From NCBI GenBank assembly GCA_034086985.1, contig JAXDZG010000021.1, forward strand, positions 124,001 to 188,000: a DNA stretch of 64,000 nt. The letters run 5' to 3'. The position numbers and the translations under genes are program-made. This document shows, in pieces, positions 7,767 through 17,561 of this stretch (positions are counted from its first letter, which is position 1; each line of letters opens with the position of its first letter). This DNA is from Phascolarctobacterium_A sp034086985 (lineage in GTDB: Bacteria; Bacillota; Negativicutes; Acidaminococcales; Acidaminococcaceae). The notes beneath the pieces were generated by a model, which was given only the letters and a program-made list of their open reading frames with translations, searched no databases and had not been told where the DNA came from.

Positions 7767-10700
7767 ATGAACACATCACTACCTGCCAAGCAGGGCCTTT
7801 ATGACCCTTGGTTTGAGCATGATGCCTGCGGTGTTGGCGTTGTTGCTAATATCAATGGCAAGAAGTCGAATAAAATCTTGAAGCAGGCACTGGTTGTCCT
7901 GCACAATATGGATCACCGCGGTGGTCAGGGTGCCGATGCCAATTCCGGTGACGGCGCCGGTGTACTTTTGCAAATTCCGCACAATTTCTTCGTCAAAGAA
8001 TGTGCAAAATTAGATATTGATTTGCCTGAGCCCGGTAAATATGCTGTGGGCTTTATTTTCCTGCCCCCTGATGTGGTGGAGAGAGAAAATGTGGAGCGCC
8101 ATTTTGAGCGCATTGTGGAGGCTAATGGCCAAAGCGTGCTGGGCTGGCGTACCGTGCCGGTGCATCCGGAGGTTTTAGGCGAAAAATCCCGCCAGAGCAT
8201 GCCCTTCATGGCTCAGGTTTTTATTAAGCCTTCTGAAAATATTTTGGACAGACTTGATATTGATGATAACGCTTTCGAGCGCAAGCTGTACAGCATTCGC
8301 CGTCAGGCTGAGAACTATATCCGCTATGGCAAGCTCCGCGGCGGCAAATATTTTTATGTTTCCAGCCTGTCTTCCCGCACTATCGTTTACAAGGGCATGC
8401 TGACCACCGAGCAGCTGCGTACCTTCTACGTGGATATGGAGGATAGCTCTGTAGAAACGGCGCTGGCGCTGGTGCACAGCCGTTTCAGCACCAATACCTT
8501 CCCCAGCTGGGAGCGTGCTCATCCCTATCGTTATTTGATGCACAATGGCGAAATCAACACCCTGCGCGGTAACATCAACTGGATGCGCGCTCGCCAAACC
8601 ATGTGCGGCAATAGCCTGTGGGGTAACGATATTAGCAAGATTATGCCCATTATTGATGAGACTGGCTCCGACTCCGGCATGTTCGATAACTGCCTAGAGT
8701 TCCTGGTTATGAGCGGTCGCAGCTTGCCCCATGCAGTTATGATGATGATTCCCGAGCCCTGGGGCAAAAATCCCCATCTGGACCCGGATTTGAAGGCTTT
8801 CTTTGAATATCACAACTCTCTTATCGAAGCTTGGGATGGTCCTGCAGCTATGGCCTTCACCGATGGCCGTACTATTTGCGCTGCCTTGGACCGCAACGGT
8901 CTGCGTCCTTCCCGTTATTATATTACCGAGGATAACACTATTGTGCTGGCCTCCGAGGTTGGCGTTGTAGATATTGATCCTTCAACTATCGTGAAGAAGG
9001 ACCGTCTGCGCCCCGGTCGTATGCTGGTTATTGATACGGAGCAGGGCCGCATTATCGGCAATGATGAGATTAAGCATCAGATTGCTACAGAGCATCCCTA
9101 CCGTGAATGGCTCAAGGAGCATTCCATTAAGCTGAAGAATATTCCGCTCAATAGTGAGCTGCCCGTGCCCGATACCCAAACGTTGCTGCAACGTCAGCGG
9201 GCCTTTGGGTATACCTTAGAGGATTTGACCAAATTCCTGCGTCCCATGGCTACCAAGGGCATTGATCCCCTGGGCGCTATGGGCAATGACGCTCCCTTGG
9301 CCGTGCTCAGTGAAAAGCCCCAGCTTTTGTATAATTATTTCAAACAGCTTTTTGCTCAGGTTACTAATCCTCCCATTGATGCCATCCGTGAGGAGGTTTT
9401 CACTGATACCACCAGCGGCATTGGCCCTGAATTGAATTTGATTGACCCGCAGCCGGAAAGCTGCCACCAAATCAGCGCCGAGTCCCCGGTTTTGAGCAAT
9501 ATTGAGCTGGCTAAATTAAGACATATCCCCAATTTTGAAGCTGCTACCATTCCCATGCTCTACAATGTGGCTGAGGGTGGTGCAGGCTTGAAGAAGGCTC
9601 TGGATGAAATTTTTGAGCTGGCCGATAAATACATTGAAGAGGGCAAGGTTATCCTTATTCTCTCCGACCGCGGTATTTCCAAGGATAAGGCTGCCATTCC
9701 GGCACTTTTGGCCGGTGCAGGCTTACACCATCACCTGATTAAAAAGGGCACCCGTCTGCGTGCTTCCATTATTATCGAGTCCGCTGAGCCCCGCGAGGTG
9801 CATCATATGGCACTGCTTTTGGGCTATGGCGTCAGCGGTATTAATCCCTATTTGGCCTTTGAAACTCTGGAAAATATGTGCAGCACCGGTATGCTGGACA
9901 TCAGCTTTGAGAAGGCTACGGAGAACTATATCAGTGCCTGCACTCATGGCATTGCGAAAATCCTGTCCAAGATGGGTATTTCTACGGTGCAATCCTATCG
10001 CGGTGCCCAGATTTTTGAGGCCATCGGCATCAGCAGCGCTGTTATCAATGAATACTTCAGCGGTACTCCCTCCCGCTTAGAGGGTATTGGCCTAGAGGAA
10101 ATCGCCAAGGAAGTGTCCATGCGTCATGAGCCCGCCTTCGTGGAGGGCGATATCGATCTCTTTAGCTATGACTCCGGCTCCCACTATCAATATCGTGACC
10201 AGGGCGAAAAGCATATGATTAACCCTGAGACTATTGTGAAGCTGCAGCAGGCTTGCCAGAAGGGCGATTACAAGCTGTTCAAGGAATTTTCTGAGCAGCT
10301 CAGTGGCAGTGAATTTGCTAACCAAAATCTGCGCAGCATGCTGACCTTTACGCCCCAGCGTCTGCCCATCGATATTGACGACGTAGAGTCCGTGGACAGC
10401 ATTTGCCGTCGCTTTAAGACCGGCGCCATGAGCTATGGCTCCCTGAGCCAGGAAGCTCATGAATGCTTGGCCATCGCTATGAACCGCATCGGCGGTCGCT
10501 CTAACACTGGCGAGGGTGGCGAGCACCCGAGCCGTTTTAAACCCATGCCTAACGGCGACAGCAAGCGTAGCTCCATTAAGCAAGTTGCCTCCGGTCGTTT
10601 TGGCGTAACTAGCAATTACTTGGTCAATGCGGACGAAATCCAAATTAAGATTGCCCAGGGCGCTAAGCCCGGCGAGGGCGGTCAGCTGCCCGGCGGCAAG

Positions 10701-12347
10701 GTATATCCCTGGATTGCCGAATGCCGCGGCACCACCGCCGGCATCGGCCTGATTTCGCCGCCGCCCCATCACGATATTTACTCCATCGAGGATTTAGCAG
10801 AGCTCATTCACGATTTGAAGAACGCTAACCCCCGCGCCCGCATCAGCGTGAAGCTGGTCAGCGAGGTGGGCGTCGGCACCATTGCCGCCGGCGTTGTCAA
10901 GGCCTGCGCTGATGTCGTGCTCATCAGCGGCTACGACGGTGGCACCGGTGCGTCTCCGCGCACCTCTATTAACCACGCCGGCCTGCCCTGGGAGCTGGGC
11001 CTGATGGAGACCCATCAGACCTTGCTCTTGAACAACCTGCGTGACCGCGTTACTCTGGAGACCGATGGCAAGCTGCTCACCGGTCGCGACGTGATCATCG
11101 CCGCCCTCCTCGGTGCCGAGGAGTACGGCTTTGCCACCGCTCCCTTGATTGCTATTGGCTGCGTCATGATGCGCGTGTGCAACCTGAATACCTGCCCCAT
11201 GGGTATCGCTACCCAGGACCCGGCTTTGCGCAAAAACTTCCGCGGCAAGCCGGAATACATTGTCAACTACATGCATTTCATCGCCCAAGAGGTGCGTGAA
11301 TACATGGCTATGCTGGGCTTCCGCTCCATCGATGAGATGGTGGGCCGCACCGAGGTGCTCATTCCCAAGCCGGAAAAAGCTCGCAATTGGAAGAATAAAA
11401 ATCTGGATTTGTCCCCGCTGCTCTACAAGCCCGAGGTGGAGCCAGGCGCAAGCCAAGTCTGCACTAAAAAGCAAAACCATCAGCTGGAAAAATCCTTGGA
11501 TATGCGCGAGCTCTTAGACATTTGCCACAGCAATCTGGACAACAAGAAGCCTGTACGCATTACTCTGCCGATTAAGAATACCGACCGCGTTGTTGGTACC
11601 ATTTTAGGCAGTGAAATCACTCGTCGTTATGGCTTAGAGGGACTGCCTGCGGACACTATTAACCTGCACTTTAAGGGCAGCGCCGGCCAAAGCTTTGGCG
11701 CATTCCTGCCCAAGGGCGTAACCCTGGAGCTGGAGGGCGACGCTAACGACCATGTGGGCAAGGGCTTGTCCGGTGGTAAGATTATTATTTACCCAGACAG
11801 TGATTCTCGCTTTAACGCTCATGAAAACGTCATCATCGGTAACGTAGCCTTCTACGGCGGCACCAGCGGTGAGGCTTATATCCGTGGCATCGCTGGCGAG
11901 CGCTTCTGCATCCGTAATAGCGGCGTCAACGCTGTTATCGAGGGCGTTGGCGACCATGGCTGCGAATATATGACCGGTGGTACGGTAGTTATTTTGGGCA
12001 AAACCGGCCGCAACTTTGCTGCAGGCATGAGTGGCGGTGTAGCCTATGTACTTGATTTGGAGGGCGACTTTGCCTCCTATTGCAATAAAGAAATCGTTTT
12101 GCTGGAGCCCCTGGAGGCTATCAACGACAGCCTGACTGTGAAGAAGATGATTTTAAATCATGCAGAATACACAGGCAGCAAGCTGGCCTTGGATATTCTG
12201 GAAAATTGGGACAAGTACCAAAGCAAGTTCGTGAAGGTTATTCCTAAAGATTACAAGCTTGTTATGGAAAAGCTCAACGATTATCTGCAACAGGGTATGG
12301 ATGTGGACGCAGCTACCCTGAAAGTATTTGAGGAGGTGAAGGCATAA
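7767..12347 (+). CDS. gltB: Glutamate synthase large subunit (NADPH-type GltB)
   Basis: 1526 residues from ATG 7767, which has AGGGG 7 bases upstream. A 20-residue propeptide precedes Cys21 (HDACGVG), the N-terminal nucleophile of the class II glutaminase domain. The FMN-binding synthase domain carries the 3Fe-4S ligands in CVMMRVCNLNTCPMG, and the C-terminal beta-helix with GGxxxxxG-type repeats (GGTSGEAYIRG, GVGDHGCEYM) is complete. It converts glutamine and 2-oxoglutarate into two glutamates with electrons delivered by GltD. The stop overlaps the gltD ATG by one base. Confidence 0.97.
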   Translation: MNTSLPAKQGLYDPWFEHDACGVGVVANINGKKSNKILKQALVVLHNMDHRGGQGADANSGDGAGVLLQIPHNFFVKECAKLDIDLPEPGKYAVGFIFLPPDVVERENVERHFERIVEANGQSVLGWRTVPVHPEVLGEKSRQSMPFMAQVFIKPSENILDRLDIDDNAFERKLYSIRRQAENYIRYGKLRGGKYFYVSSLSSRTIVYKGMLTTEQLRTFYVDMEDSSVETALALVHSRFSTNTFPSWERAHPYRYLMHNGEINTLRGNINWMRARQTMCGNSLWGNDISKIMPIIDETGSDSGMFDNCLEFLVMSGRSLPHAVMMMIPEPWGKNPHLDPDLKAFFEYHNSLIEAWDGPAAMAFTDGRTICAALDRNGLRPSRYYITEDNTIVLASEVGVVDIDPSTIVKKDRLRPGRMLVIDTEQGRIIGNDEIKHQIATEHPYREWLKEHSIKLKNIPLNSELPVPDTQTLLQRQRAFGYTLEDLTKFLRPMATKGIDPLGAMGNDAPLAVLSEKPQLLYNYFKQLFAQVTNPPIDAIREEVFTDTTSGIGPELNLIDPQPESCHQISAESPVLSNIELAKLRHIPNFEAATIPMLYNVAEGGAGLKKALDEIFELADKYIEEGKVILILSDRGISKDKAAIPALLAGAGLHHHLIKKGTRLRASIIIESAEPREVHHMALLLGYGVSGINPYLAFETLENMCSTGMLDISFEKATENYISACTHGIAKILSKMGISTVQSYRGAQIFEAIGISSAVINEYFSGTPSRLEGIGLEEIAKEVSMRHEPAFVEGDIDLFSYDSGSHYQYRDQGEKHMINPETIVKLQQACQKGDYKLFKEFSEQLSGSEFANQNLRSMLTFTPQRLPIDIDDVESVDSICRRFKTGAMSYGSLSQEAHECLAIAMNRIGGRSNTGEGGEHPSRFKPMPNGDSKRSSIKQVASGRFGVTSNYLVNADEIQIKIAQGAKPGEGGQLPGGKVYPWIAECRGTTAGIGLISPPPHHDIYSIEDLAELIHDLKNANPRARISVKLVSEVGVGTIAAGVVKACADVVLISGYDGGTGASPRTSINHAGLPWELGLMETHQTLLLNNLRDRVTLETDGKLLTGRDVIIAALLGAEEYGFATAPLIAIGCVMMRVCNLNTCPMGIATQDPALRKNFRGKPEYIVNYMHFIAQEVREYMAMLGFRSIDEMVGRTEVLIPKPEKARNWKNKNLDLSPLLYKPEVEPGASQVCTKKQNHQLEKSLDMRELLDICHSNLDNKKPVRITLPIKNTDRVVGTILGSEITRRYGLEGLPADTINLHFKGSAGQSFGAFLPKGVTLELEGDANDHVGKGLSGGKIIIYPDSDSRFNAHENVIIGNVAFYGGTSGEAYIRGIAGERFCIRNSGVNAVIEGVGDHGCEYMTGGTVVILGKTGRNFAAGMSGGVAYVLDLEGDFASYCNKEIVLLEPLEAINDSLTVKKMILNHAEYTGSKLALDILENWDKYQSKFVKVIPKDYKLVMEKLNDYLQQGMDVDAATLKVFEEVKA

Positions 12348-13822
12348 TGGGTAAGCCCACCGGATTTATGGATTATAAGCGTGAGGAGCTTGCTATGCGA
12401 CCTTGCGCAGAACGCATTCAGGATTGGGAGGAGATTAAGACTAGCAGTCTGCCCCATGCCGAGGCTTTGCGTTGTCAAGCAGCCCGTTGCATGGACTGCG
12501 GCGTGCCCTTCTGCCACAGCGGCATGAATTTAAACGGCATGGTCAGCGGTTGTCCTTTGCACAACCTGATGCCTGAATTTAATGATTTAGTTTATCGCGG
12601 TATGGACGAGGCTGCCTATGCTCGCTTGAATAAAACCAATAATTTCCCGGAGTTCACATCCCATGTGTGCCCGGCGCCCTGTGAGGGCGCCTGCAACGCA
12701 GGTCTCGTGACCGCTCCGGTAGCTATTAAAAATATCGAGCAATACATTATCGAGAACGCTTTCGAAAAGGGCCTCGTAAAGCCCAATATTCCTGCGAAGC
12801 GCAGCGGCAAGAAGGTTGCCGTAGTGGGCAGTGGCCCGGCGGGCCTGGCCTGCGCAGACCAGCTCAATAAGGCCGGTCACCTTGTGACCGTCTTTGAGCG
12901 TGCTGATAGGCCCGGCGGCCTCCTGATGTACGGTGTACCGACTATGAAGCTTTCTAAGGACACTGTGCTGCGTCGTGTGCAGCTGCTGGAGGAGGCAGGC
13001 GTGACCTTTGTATTGAACGCGGAGGTAGGAGCCAAGATTTCCTCCACCACACTACTGGAGGAATATGACGCCGTGGTGCTGTGCACCGGCGCTACCCAAC
13101 CTCGTGACATCGATGTGAAGGGTCGCGAGCTGGAAGGCATTTATTTCGCTAAAGAATTTTTGCATAATGTTACCAAAAGCTATTTAGACAGCAATTACGA
13201 GGACGGCCTTTATGTGGACACCAAGGATAAGGATGTTGTTATCATTGGCGGCGGCGATACCGGCAATGACTGTATGGCTACAGTCATTCGGCAGGGATGC
13301 CGCAGCGTGAAACAGCTGCAGCATAATCCCTGCCTGCCCCACTCTCGCACGGAGCAAAACCCTTGGCCGGAATTCCCCAAGGTGTTCACTACGGACTATG
13401 GCCAAGAAGAAGCCATTGCTAAATTTAAAGAGGACGCTCGTGAGTTCTGCGTGATGACCCAGGAATTCTTGGGCGAGGACGGTCATGTTACCGGCCTGCG
13501 CATTTGCCAGAACACCATGCAGGTTATCAACGGCAAGCGCACTGAGGTGCCCGTGCCGGGCACCGAGCGGGTAATACCGGCTCAGGTAGTACTCCTGGCC
13601 ATGGGCTTCGCAGGCAGCGAGCAGCGCCTGGTGGACGAGTTCCACGTGGATAAAAATGCTCGTGGCTCTATTGCTGCCAGTGAAAAGGATTACAAGACTA
13701 GCGTACCAGGCGTATTCACTGCCGGCGATGCCCGTCGTGGCCAGAGCCTGGTAGTGTGGGCCATTGCTGAAGGCCGCGGCGCAGCAGCGGCTGTGAACCA
13801 ATATTTGGCAGAGAAAGAGTAA
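12347..13822 (+). CDS. gltD: Glutamate synthase small subunit GltD
   Basis: 491 residues. The N-terminal cysteine clusters (CQAARCMDCGVPFC, SGCPL and the later CPAPCEGAC) hold two 4Fe-4S centres; GSGPAGLACADQL is the FAD-binding Rossmann motif, GGGDTGNDC the NAD(P)H-binding one, and VFTAGDARRGQS the C-terminal FAD motif. It oxidises NAD(P)H and passes electrons to GltB. The one-base overlap with gltB indicates coupled translation giving matched subunit amounts. Confidence 0.97.
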   Translation: MGKPTGFMDYKREELAMRPCAERIQDWEEIKTSSLPHAEALRCQAARCMDCGVPFCHSGMNLNGMVSGCPLHNLMPEFNDLVYRGMDEAAYARLNKTNNFPEFTSHVCPAPCEGACNAGLVTAPVAIKNIEQYIIENAFEKGLVKPNIPAKRSGKKVAVVGSGPAGLACADQLNKAGHLVTVFERADRPGGLLMYGVPTMKLSKDTVLRRVQLLEEAGVTFVLNAEVGAKISSTTLLEEYDAVVLCTGATQPRDIDVKGRELEGIYFAKEFLHNVTKSYLDSNYEDGLYVDTKDKDVVIIGGGDTGNDCMATVIRQGCRSVKQLQHNPCLPHSRTEQNPWPEFPKVFTTDYGQEEAIAKFKEDAREFCVMTQEFLGEDGHVTGLRICQNTMQVINGKRTEVPVPGTERVIPAQVVLLAMGFAGSEQRLVDEFHVDKNARGSIAASEKDYKTSVPGVFTAGDARRGQSLVVWAIAEGRGAAAAVNQYLAEKE

Positions 13823-13827
13823 GGCTT

Positions 13828-13850
13828 ATGTAATCTTTATTACATTTTAG
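13828..13850 (+). terminator. Weak AU-rich hairpin after gltD
   Basis: ATGTAAT (13828-13834) pairs with ATTACAT (13839-13845), followed by TTTT. The stem is short and AU-rich, so termination here may be partial. Confidence 0.35.
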
Positions 13851-13892
13851 CAGGCAAAAGAGAGCCTGTGACAAACTTGTAAAAAAAGTGCT

Positions 13893-13921
13893 TTTCTTCT
13901 CTTTTTGTTCTATGCTATAAT
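13893..13921 (+). promoter_or_regulatory. Extended -10 promoter of the TRAP operon
   Basis: TGC followed by TATAAT (13916-13921) is a strong extended -10; the -35 region (TTTCTT, 13893-13898, 17-bp spacing) is poor. It is the only good candidate before the TRAP receptor gene. Confidence 0.55.
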
Positions 13922-13933
13922 ACAGGTGTACAA

Positions 13934-13947
13934 TTGTAGTTATACAA
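13934..13947. promoter_or_regulatory. Candidate operator palindrome at the TRAP promoter
   Basis: TTGTA-GTTA-TACAA is a perfect 5-bp inverted repeat starting 13 bases after the -10, about at the expected start of transcription. Position and shape suit a repressor site of GntR or similar type; no regulator gene is adjacent. Confidence 0.4.
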
Positions 13948-13983
13948 TTCGGCTATTATTTTAGGAAAGAGGCGAAGGAAATT

Positions 13984-14997
13984 ATGAAGAAGTTTTTAGC
14001 TCTAATGATGATGATCGTTATGGCCTTGACTGTGGCTGCCTGCGGCGGCGGTGGCGACAAGAAGGCCGACAACAAGGCTGCAGCTGGTAAGGTTGACCGC
14101 AGCAAGGAATTCATCACTGTATTGACCGGTCCCACCAGCGGTATTTATTTCCCCATCGGTGGCGCGTTCTCCAAGGTTGTTGGTGAAATGGGTTACAAGA
14201 CCTCCGCAACTGCAACCGGTGCAACTGCAGAAAACATCAACGCTATCTTGACCGGCAAAGGTGAAATGGCTATTGCCATGAGCGACTCTGTAATCCAAGC
14301 AGTAGAAGCCTTTGGCGCATATCAGGGCAAACCGAAAGCAGAAAACCTTCGCGCTATGATGGGTCTGTGGCCGAACGTTTGCCAAATCGTTACCACTAAA
14401 GACAGCGGCATCACTAAGTTCTCCGATTTGAAGGGCAAACGTGTAGGTGTTGGTGCTCCCAACTCCGGCGTAGAACTGAATGCTCGTATGATGTTCGAAG
14501 CTCACGGCATGACCTATAAAGATGCAAAAGTTGACTATCTCTCCTACGGCGAAGCTATTGACCAAATTAAAAACGGCCAATGCGACGTTGCCTTCGTAAC
14601 CTCTGGTCTGGGCAATGCTACTATTAAAGAATTGGGCACTGCTAAAGAAATCGTATTCGTTCCCGTTGAAGGCGAAGCTCTGAAGAAATTGATCGCTAAG
14701 TATCCCTTCTACGTAGAATGGAAGATTCCGAAAGAAACCTATGGTACCAAGGTTGACACCACCACTGCAGCTGTTATGAACATCATGCTGGTTAGCAAGA
14801 ACCTGTCCGATGATGTTGTATACGACCTGCTGACCGGTATCTACTCTCAAAAGGGTTTGGAAACCATCGGTGCTTCCCATGCAACTGCTAAGCGCGAAAT
14901 CAAACCGGAAACCGCACTGCGCGGCATCCAAGGCACCTCTGTTAAACTGCATCCGGGTGCTGAAAAGTACTACAAAGAGAAAGGCATGCTGAAATAA
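13984..14997 (+). CDS. TAXI-family TRAP transporter solute-binding lipoprotein
   Basis: 337 residues. A hydrophobic leader ends in the lipobox LTVAAC, so the mature protein is predicted to start with a lipidated cysteine, then a Gly/Lys/Ala linker. The body has TAXI receptor signatures (TGPTSGIYFPIGGAFS near the start; KGKRVGVGAPNSGVELNA in the middle). It captures an organic acid or amino acid outside the membrane and hands it to the fused permease two genes downstream. The substrate cannot be read from the sequence; glutamate-like or dicarboxylate ligands are usual in the family. The upstream neighbour is gltBD, which might hint at glutamate, but the units have separate promoters. Confidence 0.9.
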   Translation: MKKFLALMMMIVMALTVAACGGGGDKKADNKAAAGKVDRSKEFITVLTGPTSGIYFPIGGAFSKVVGEMGYKTSATATGATAENINAILTGKGEMAIAMSDSVIQAVEAFGAYQGKPKAENLRAMMGLWPNVCQIVTTKDSGITKFSDLKGKRVGVGAPNSGVELNARMMFEAHGMTYKDAKVDYLSYGEAIDQIKNGQCDVAFVTSGLGNATIKELGTAKEIVFVPVEGEALKKLIAKYPFYVEWKIPKETYGTKVDTTTAAVMNIMLVSKNLSDDVVYDLLTGIYSQKGLETIGASHATAKREIKPETALRGIQGTSVKLHPGAEKYYKEKGMLK

Positions 14998-15000
14998 TTC

Positions 15001-15510
15001 ATGTCCTTCATGTCAAAGAAGACATTACTTACCTTATTCCTATTCTTAAGCATCGTTGCTGCCGGCCTTTTTGGCTGGCAGCATCTATATTATCAGGACA
15101 AAATCCTGCGCATCTATGATTATCAGACAAAAAAAGAGTATGTGCGCTATCCTGTGAAAACAGGGGATAAGCTCTTTTTTGGTTGGATACACTCCTGGGA
15201 GCGTATTTCCTGGCATGAGTATTATCACATTAATCAGGATAACACCCTGGAGCTGGATGCTATTTCCTTCCCAGCCTTTGGAGCGGGCATTCCCGAAAAC
15301 AAGGGCAAGCGTACCAGAGTGGAGAAGGGACGCATTTATATGGAGGAAATTGGCCAAATTTTTCCACATTTTGTGTGGATCAACTCCCATTTGGCCACGC
15401 GGGAAATCAAGGTAAATGATGTTTTAGTTACCAGTGGGAGAATTTTACCTGAGCATACTCGTTTGGTTTTAGTAATTGAGAGGAGGGGACTTTTTGATGC
15501 AGAATACTAA
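15001..15510 (+). CDS. DUF1850 protein of the TAXI-TRAP cluster
   Basis: 169 residues with one N-terminal membrane anchor (about 8-27) and a soluble domain matching DUF1850: a FFGWIHSWERISWHEYY segment and a conserved RxE-type core (RTRVEKG). DUF1850 proteins are repeatedly found with TAXI TRAP transporters but have no assigned function. The gene begins 3 bp after the receptor stop and overlaps the permease by 14 bp, so the three are one operon. ATG 15001 is used; ATG 15010 is an in-frame alternative and neither has a strong Shine-Dalgarno sequence. Confidence 0.82.
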   Translation: MSFMSKKTLLTLFLFLSIVAAGLFGWQHLYYQDKILRIYDYQTKKEYVRYPVKTGDKLFFGWIHSWERISWHEYYHINQDNTLELDAISFPAFGAGIPENKGKRTRVEKGRIYMEEIGQIFPHFVWINSHLATREIKVNDVLVTSGRILPEHTRLVLVIERRGLFDAEY

Positions 15511-17479
15511 AGATAAAGCTACCGAGAAGGATGTAGCTATTAGTACCGAAGCAAGTGCGGAAATGCAGAGTAAATCTGAGGAGATTATTAAGAAATTAGA
15601 TAAGGAATCTACCACCAGAACCTTTTCCGGCACTATGAAGAAGATTTTCTTCGTGCTGTGCATCCTCGTGTCCTGTTATCATCTGTATACGGCGACCTTT
15701 GGTCCGCCCCTGACACTGATTCACCGTTCTATTCACGTTTCTATGATGCTGGTTTTGACCTTCCTCATGTACCCCATGTGTAAGAAATCCAGCTTCACTA
15801 CTCCGTCCATTCTGGACTGGATCTTGGTTGCTCTGTCCTTGGCAGCTCCTATCTACATTGCTACTGACTATCAGGGCTTCGTAGAAAGAGCGGGTAATGC
15901 CAATACCATGGATATGGCCATGGCAACCCTTTTAGTTGTTCTCGTTTTGGAAGCATCCCGTCGCGTCAGCGGCAATGTGCTGTCCCTGTTAAGCTTGGTT
16001 TTCATAGCCTACGGCCTCTTTGGTCGTTCTATGCCGGGCATGTTCATGCACCGCGGCTATGATTGGACCAGCCTTTCAAACCATTTCTTTGCTAATACGG
16101 AAGGTATTTACGGCACCTCTGTTAACGTTGCTGCCAGCTACATCTTCCTCTTCATCCTTTTTGGTGCAGTAATGAGCAAGTCCGGTATGGGACAGCTCTT
16201 TAATGACTTGGCCTTGGCTCTGGCTGGTCACACCAAGGGTGGTCCGGCGAAGGTATCCGTTATTGCCTCCGGCTTCTTGGGCTCCATTAATGGTTCCGCC
16301 GTGGCTAACGTTGTAACCACTGGCGCCTTCACCATTCCTCTGATGAAGAAGACTGGTTATTCCAAGGAATTTGCCGGCGCTGTTGAATCCGCTGCCTCCG
16401 TTGGCGGTCAGCTGTTGCCGCCCATCATGGGTGCTGCAGCCTTCATTATGGCGGAAATGCTAGGCGTTAAGTATTCCAGCATTATCGTCTGGGCTGCCAT
16501 TCCGGCACTGCTCTATTATTTGGGCATTATCATTCAAGTACAGCTGCGTGCTTCCAAGGACGGCTTGGTAGGCCTGCCCAAGGATCAGCTCCCTGTTTTG
16601 AAGACTGTCCTGAATGCTCGCGGCCATCTGCTGCTGCCGGTATTCTTCCTGCTGTACATGCTGTTCTTCTCTGGTACTACCGTTGTTTACTCCGCAGTAT
16701 TGACCATTGTGGTAACCATCGTTGTAGCTCAAATCAAGAAGGATACGCGCATGAGCGTGAAGGATATGATTGATGCTCTGGCCAATGGCGCTAAGCAGAC
16801 TGTATCTGTAGCTATCGCCTGCGCCTGCGTAGGCATTATCATTGGCGTATGCTCCAAGACCGGCTTTGGCTTGACCATGGCTAACACCATTATCGCTCTT
16901 GGTGGTACCAGCATTCTCTTTACGCTGGTTTTCACCATGATCACTTGTATGATTCTGGGCATGGGCCTGCCCTCCATCCCGGCATACATTATCACTGCTG
17001 CTATTGCCGCTCCGGCACTGGCTAAGCTGGGTATCGCTCCTGCGGCTGCCCACATGTTCTCCTTCTACTATGCCATGTTTGCAAACCTGACTCCGCCTGT
17101 GGCCCTGGCTTCCTTTGCAGCAGCGGGCCTGTCCGGCGGCGACCCCATGAAGACGGGTGTTGCTTCTGTAAAGCTGGCTATTGCGGGCTTTATCGTACCC
17201 TTTATGTTCGTGTTCTCTCCCCAATTGATGCTGATCAACACTACCCTTGTGGAGGGCGCTTGGACTGCTGTAACGGCCTGCATCGGCGTATTTATGCTGG
17301 CAGTTGCTGTTGAAGGTTACTTTTGTGCTAAGGTTGCTTGGTGGCTGCGTGCTGTTATTTTGGTAGGCGCGCTGGGCCTCATGAACCCGGGCATGGTTAC
17401 TGATGCCGTAGGTATTGCTTGCTGCGTAGTCCTGTTCTTCATCCAAAAGAAGAAGGAAAAGGCTTTAAAAGCGGCTTAG
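15497..17479 (+). CDS. TRAP transporter fused permease (small plus large membrane subunits, TAXI type)
   Basis: 660 residues. ATG 15497 follows AGGAGGGG by 8 bases. A polar N-terminal tail of about 45 residues precedes four DctQ-like helices and then the DctM-like transporter domain, with the hallmark GSINGSAVANVVTTGAFTIP and MGAAAFIMAEMLG segments in the large half and GMGLPSIPAYI near the second re-entrant region. It imports solute using an ion gradient. The gene ends at a strong bidirectional terminator shared with the opposing metallophosphoesterase gene. Confidence 0.93.
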   Translation: MQNTKDKATEKDVAISTEASAEMQSKSEEIIKKLDKESTTRTFSGTMKKIFFVLCILVSCYHLYTATFGPPLTLIHRSIHVSMMLVLTFLMYPMCKKSSFTTPSILDWILVALSLAAPIYIATDYQGFVERAGNANTMDMAMATLLVVLVLEASRRVSGNVLSLLSLVFIAYGLFGRSMPGMFMHRGYDWTSLSNHFFANTEGIYGTSVNVAASYIFLFILFGAVMSKSGMGQLFNDLALALAGHTKGGPAKVSVIASGFLGSINGSAVANVVTTGAFTIPLMKKTGYSKEFAGAVESAASVGGQLLPPIMGAAAFIMAEMLGVKYSSIIVWAAIPALLYYLGIIIQVQLRASKDGLVGLPKDQLPVLKTVLNARGHLLLPVFFLLYMLFFSGTTVVYSAVLTIVVTIVVAQIKKDTRMSVKDMIDALANGAKQTVSVAIACACVGIIIGVCSKTGFGLTMANTIIALGGTSILFTLVFTMITCMILGMGLPSIPAYIITAAIAAPALAKLGIAPAAAHMFSFYYAMFANLTPPVALASFAAAGLSGGDPMKTGVASVKLAIAGFIVPFMFVFSPQLMLINTTLVEGAWTAVTACIGVFMLAVAVEGYFCAKVAWWLRAVILVGALGLMNPGMVTDAVGIACCVVLFFIQKKKEKALKAA

Positions 17480-17507
17480 AAAAGTCGTATCTAGCAAGAA
17501 AACTCTA

Positions 17508-17548
17508 AAAAAACCGTAGTACTGTTCGTCAGTACTACGGTTTTTTTT
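17508..17548. terminator. Bidirectional terminator between TRAP permease and metallophosphoesterase
   Basis: A perfect 14-bp stem, AAACCGTAGTACTG (17511-17524) with CAGTACTACGGTTT (17530-17543), loop TTCGT, flanked by A-run and T-run, so it works for both converging genes. Confidence 0.92.
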
Positions 17549-17561
17549 GTTTCTGCTGCTT

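Noticed and set aside
10092..11480. Long open frames on the minus strand inside gltB
   Set aside because: They mirror the codon pattern of gltB, have no ribosome sites and give low-complexity, unfamiliar proteins; same reasoning for antisense frames in ispD, clpC, nrdD and guaA.
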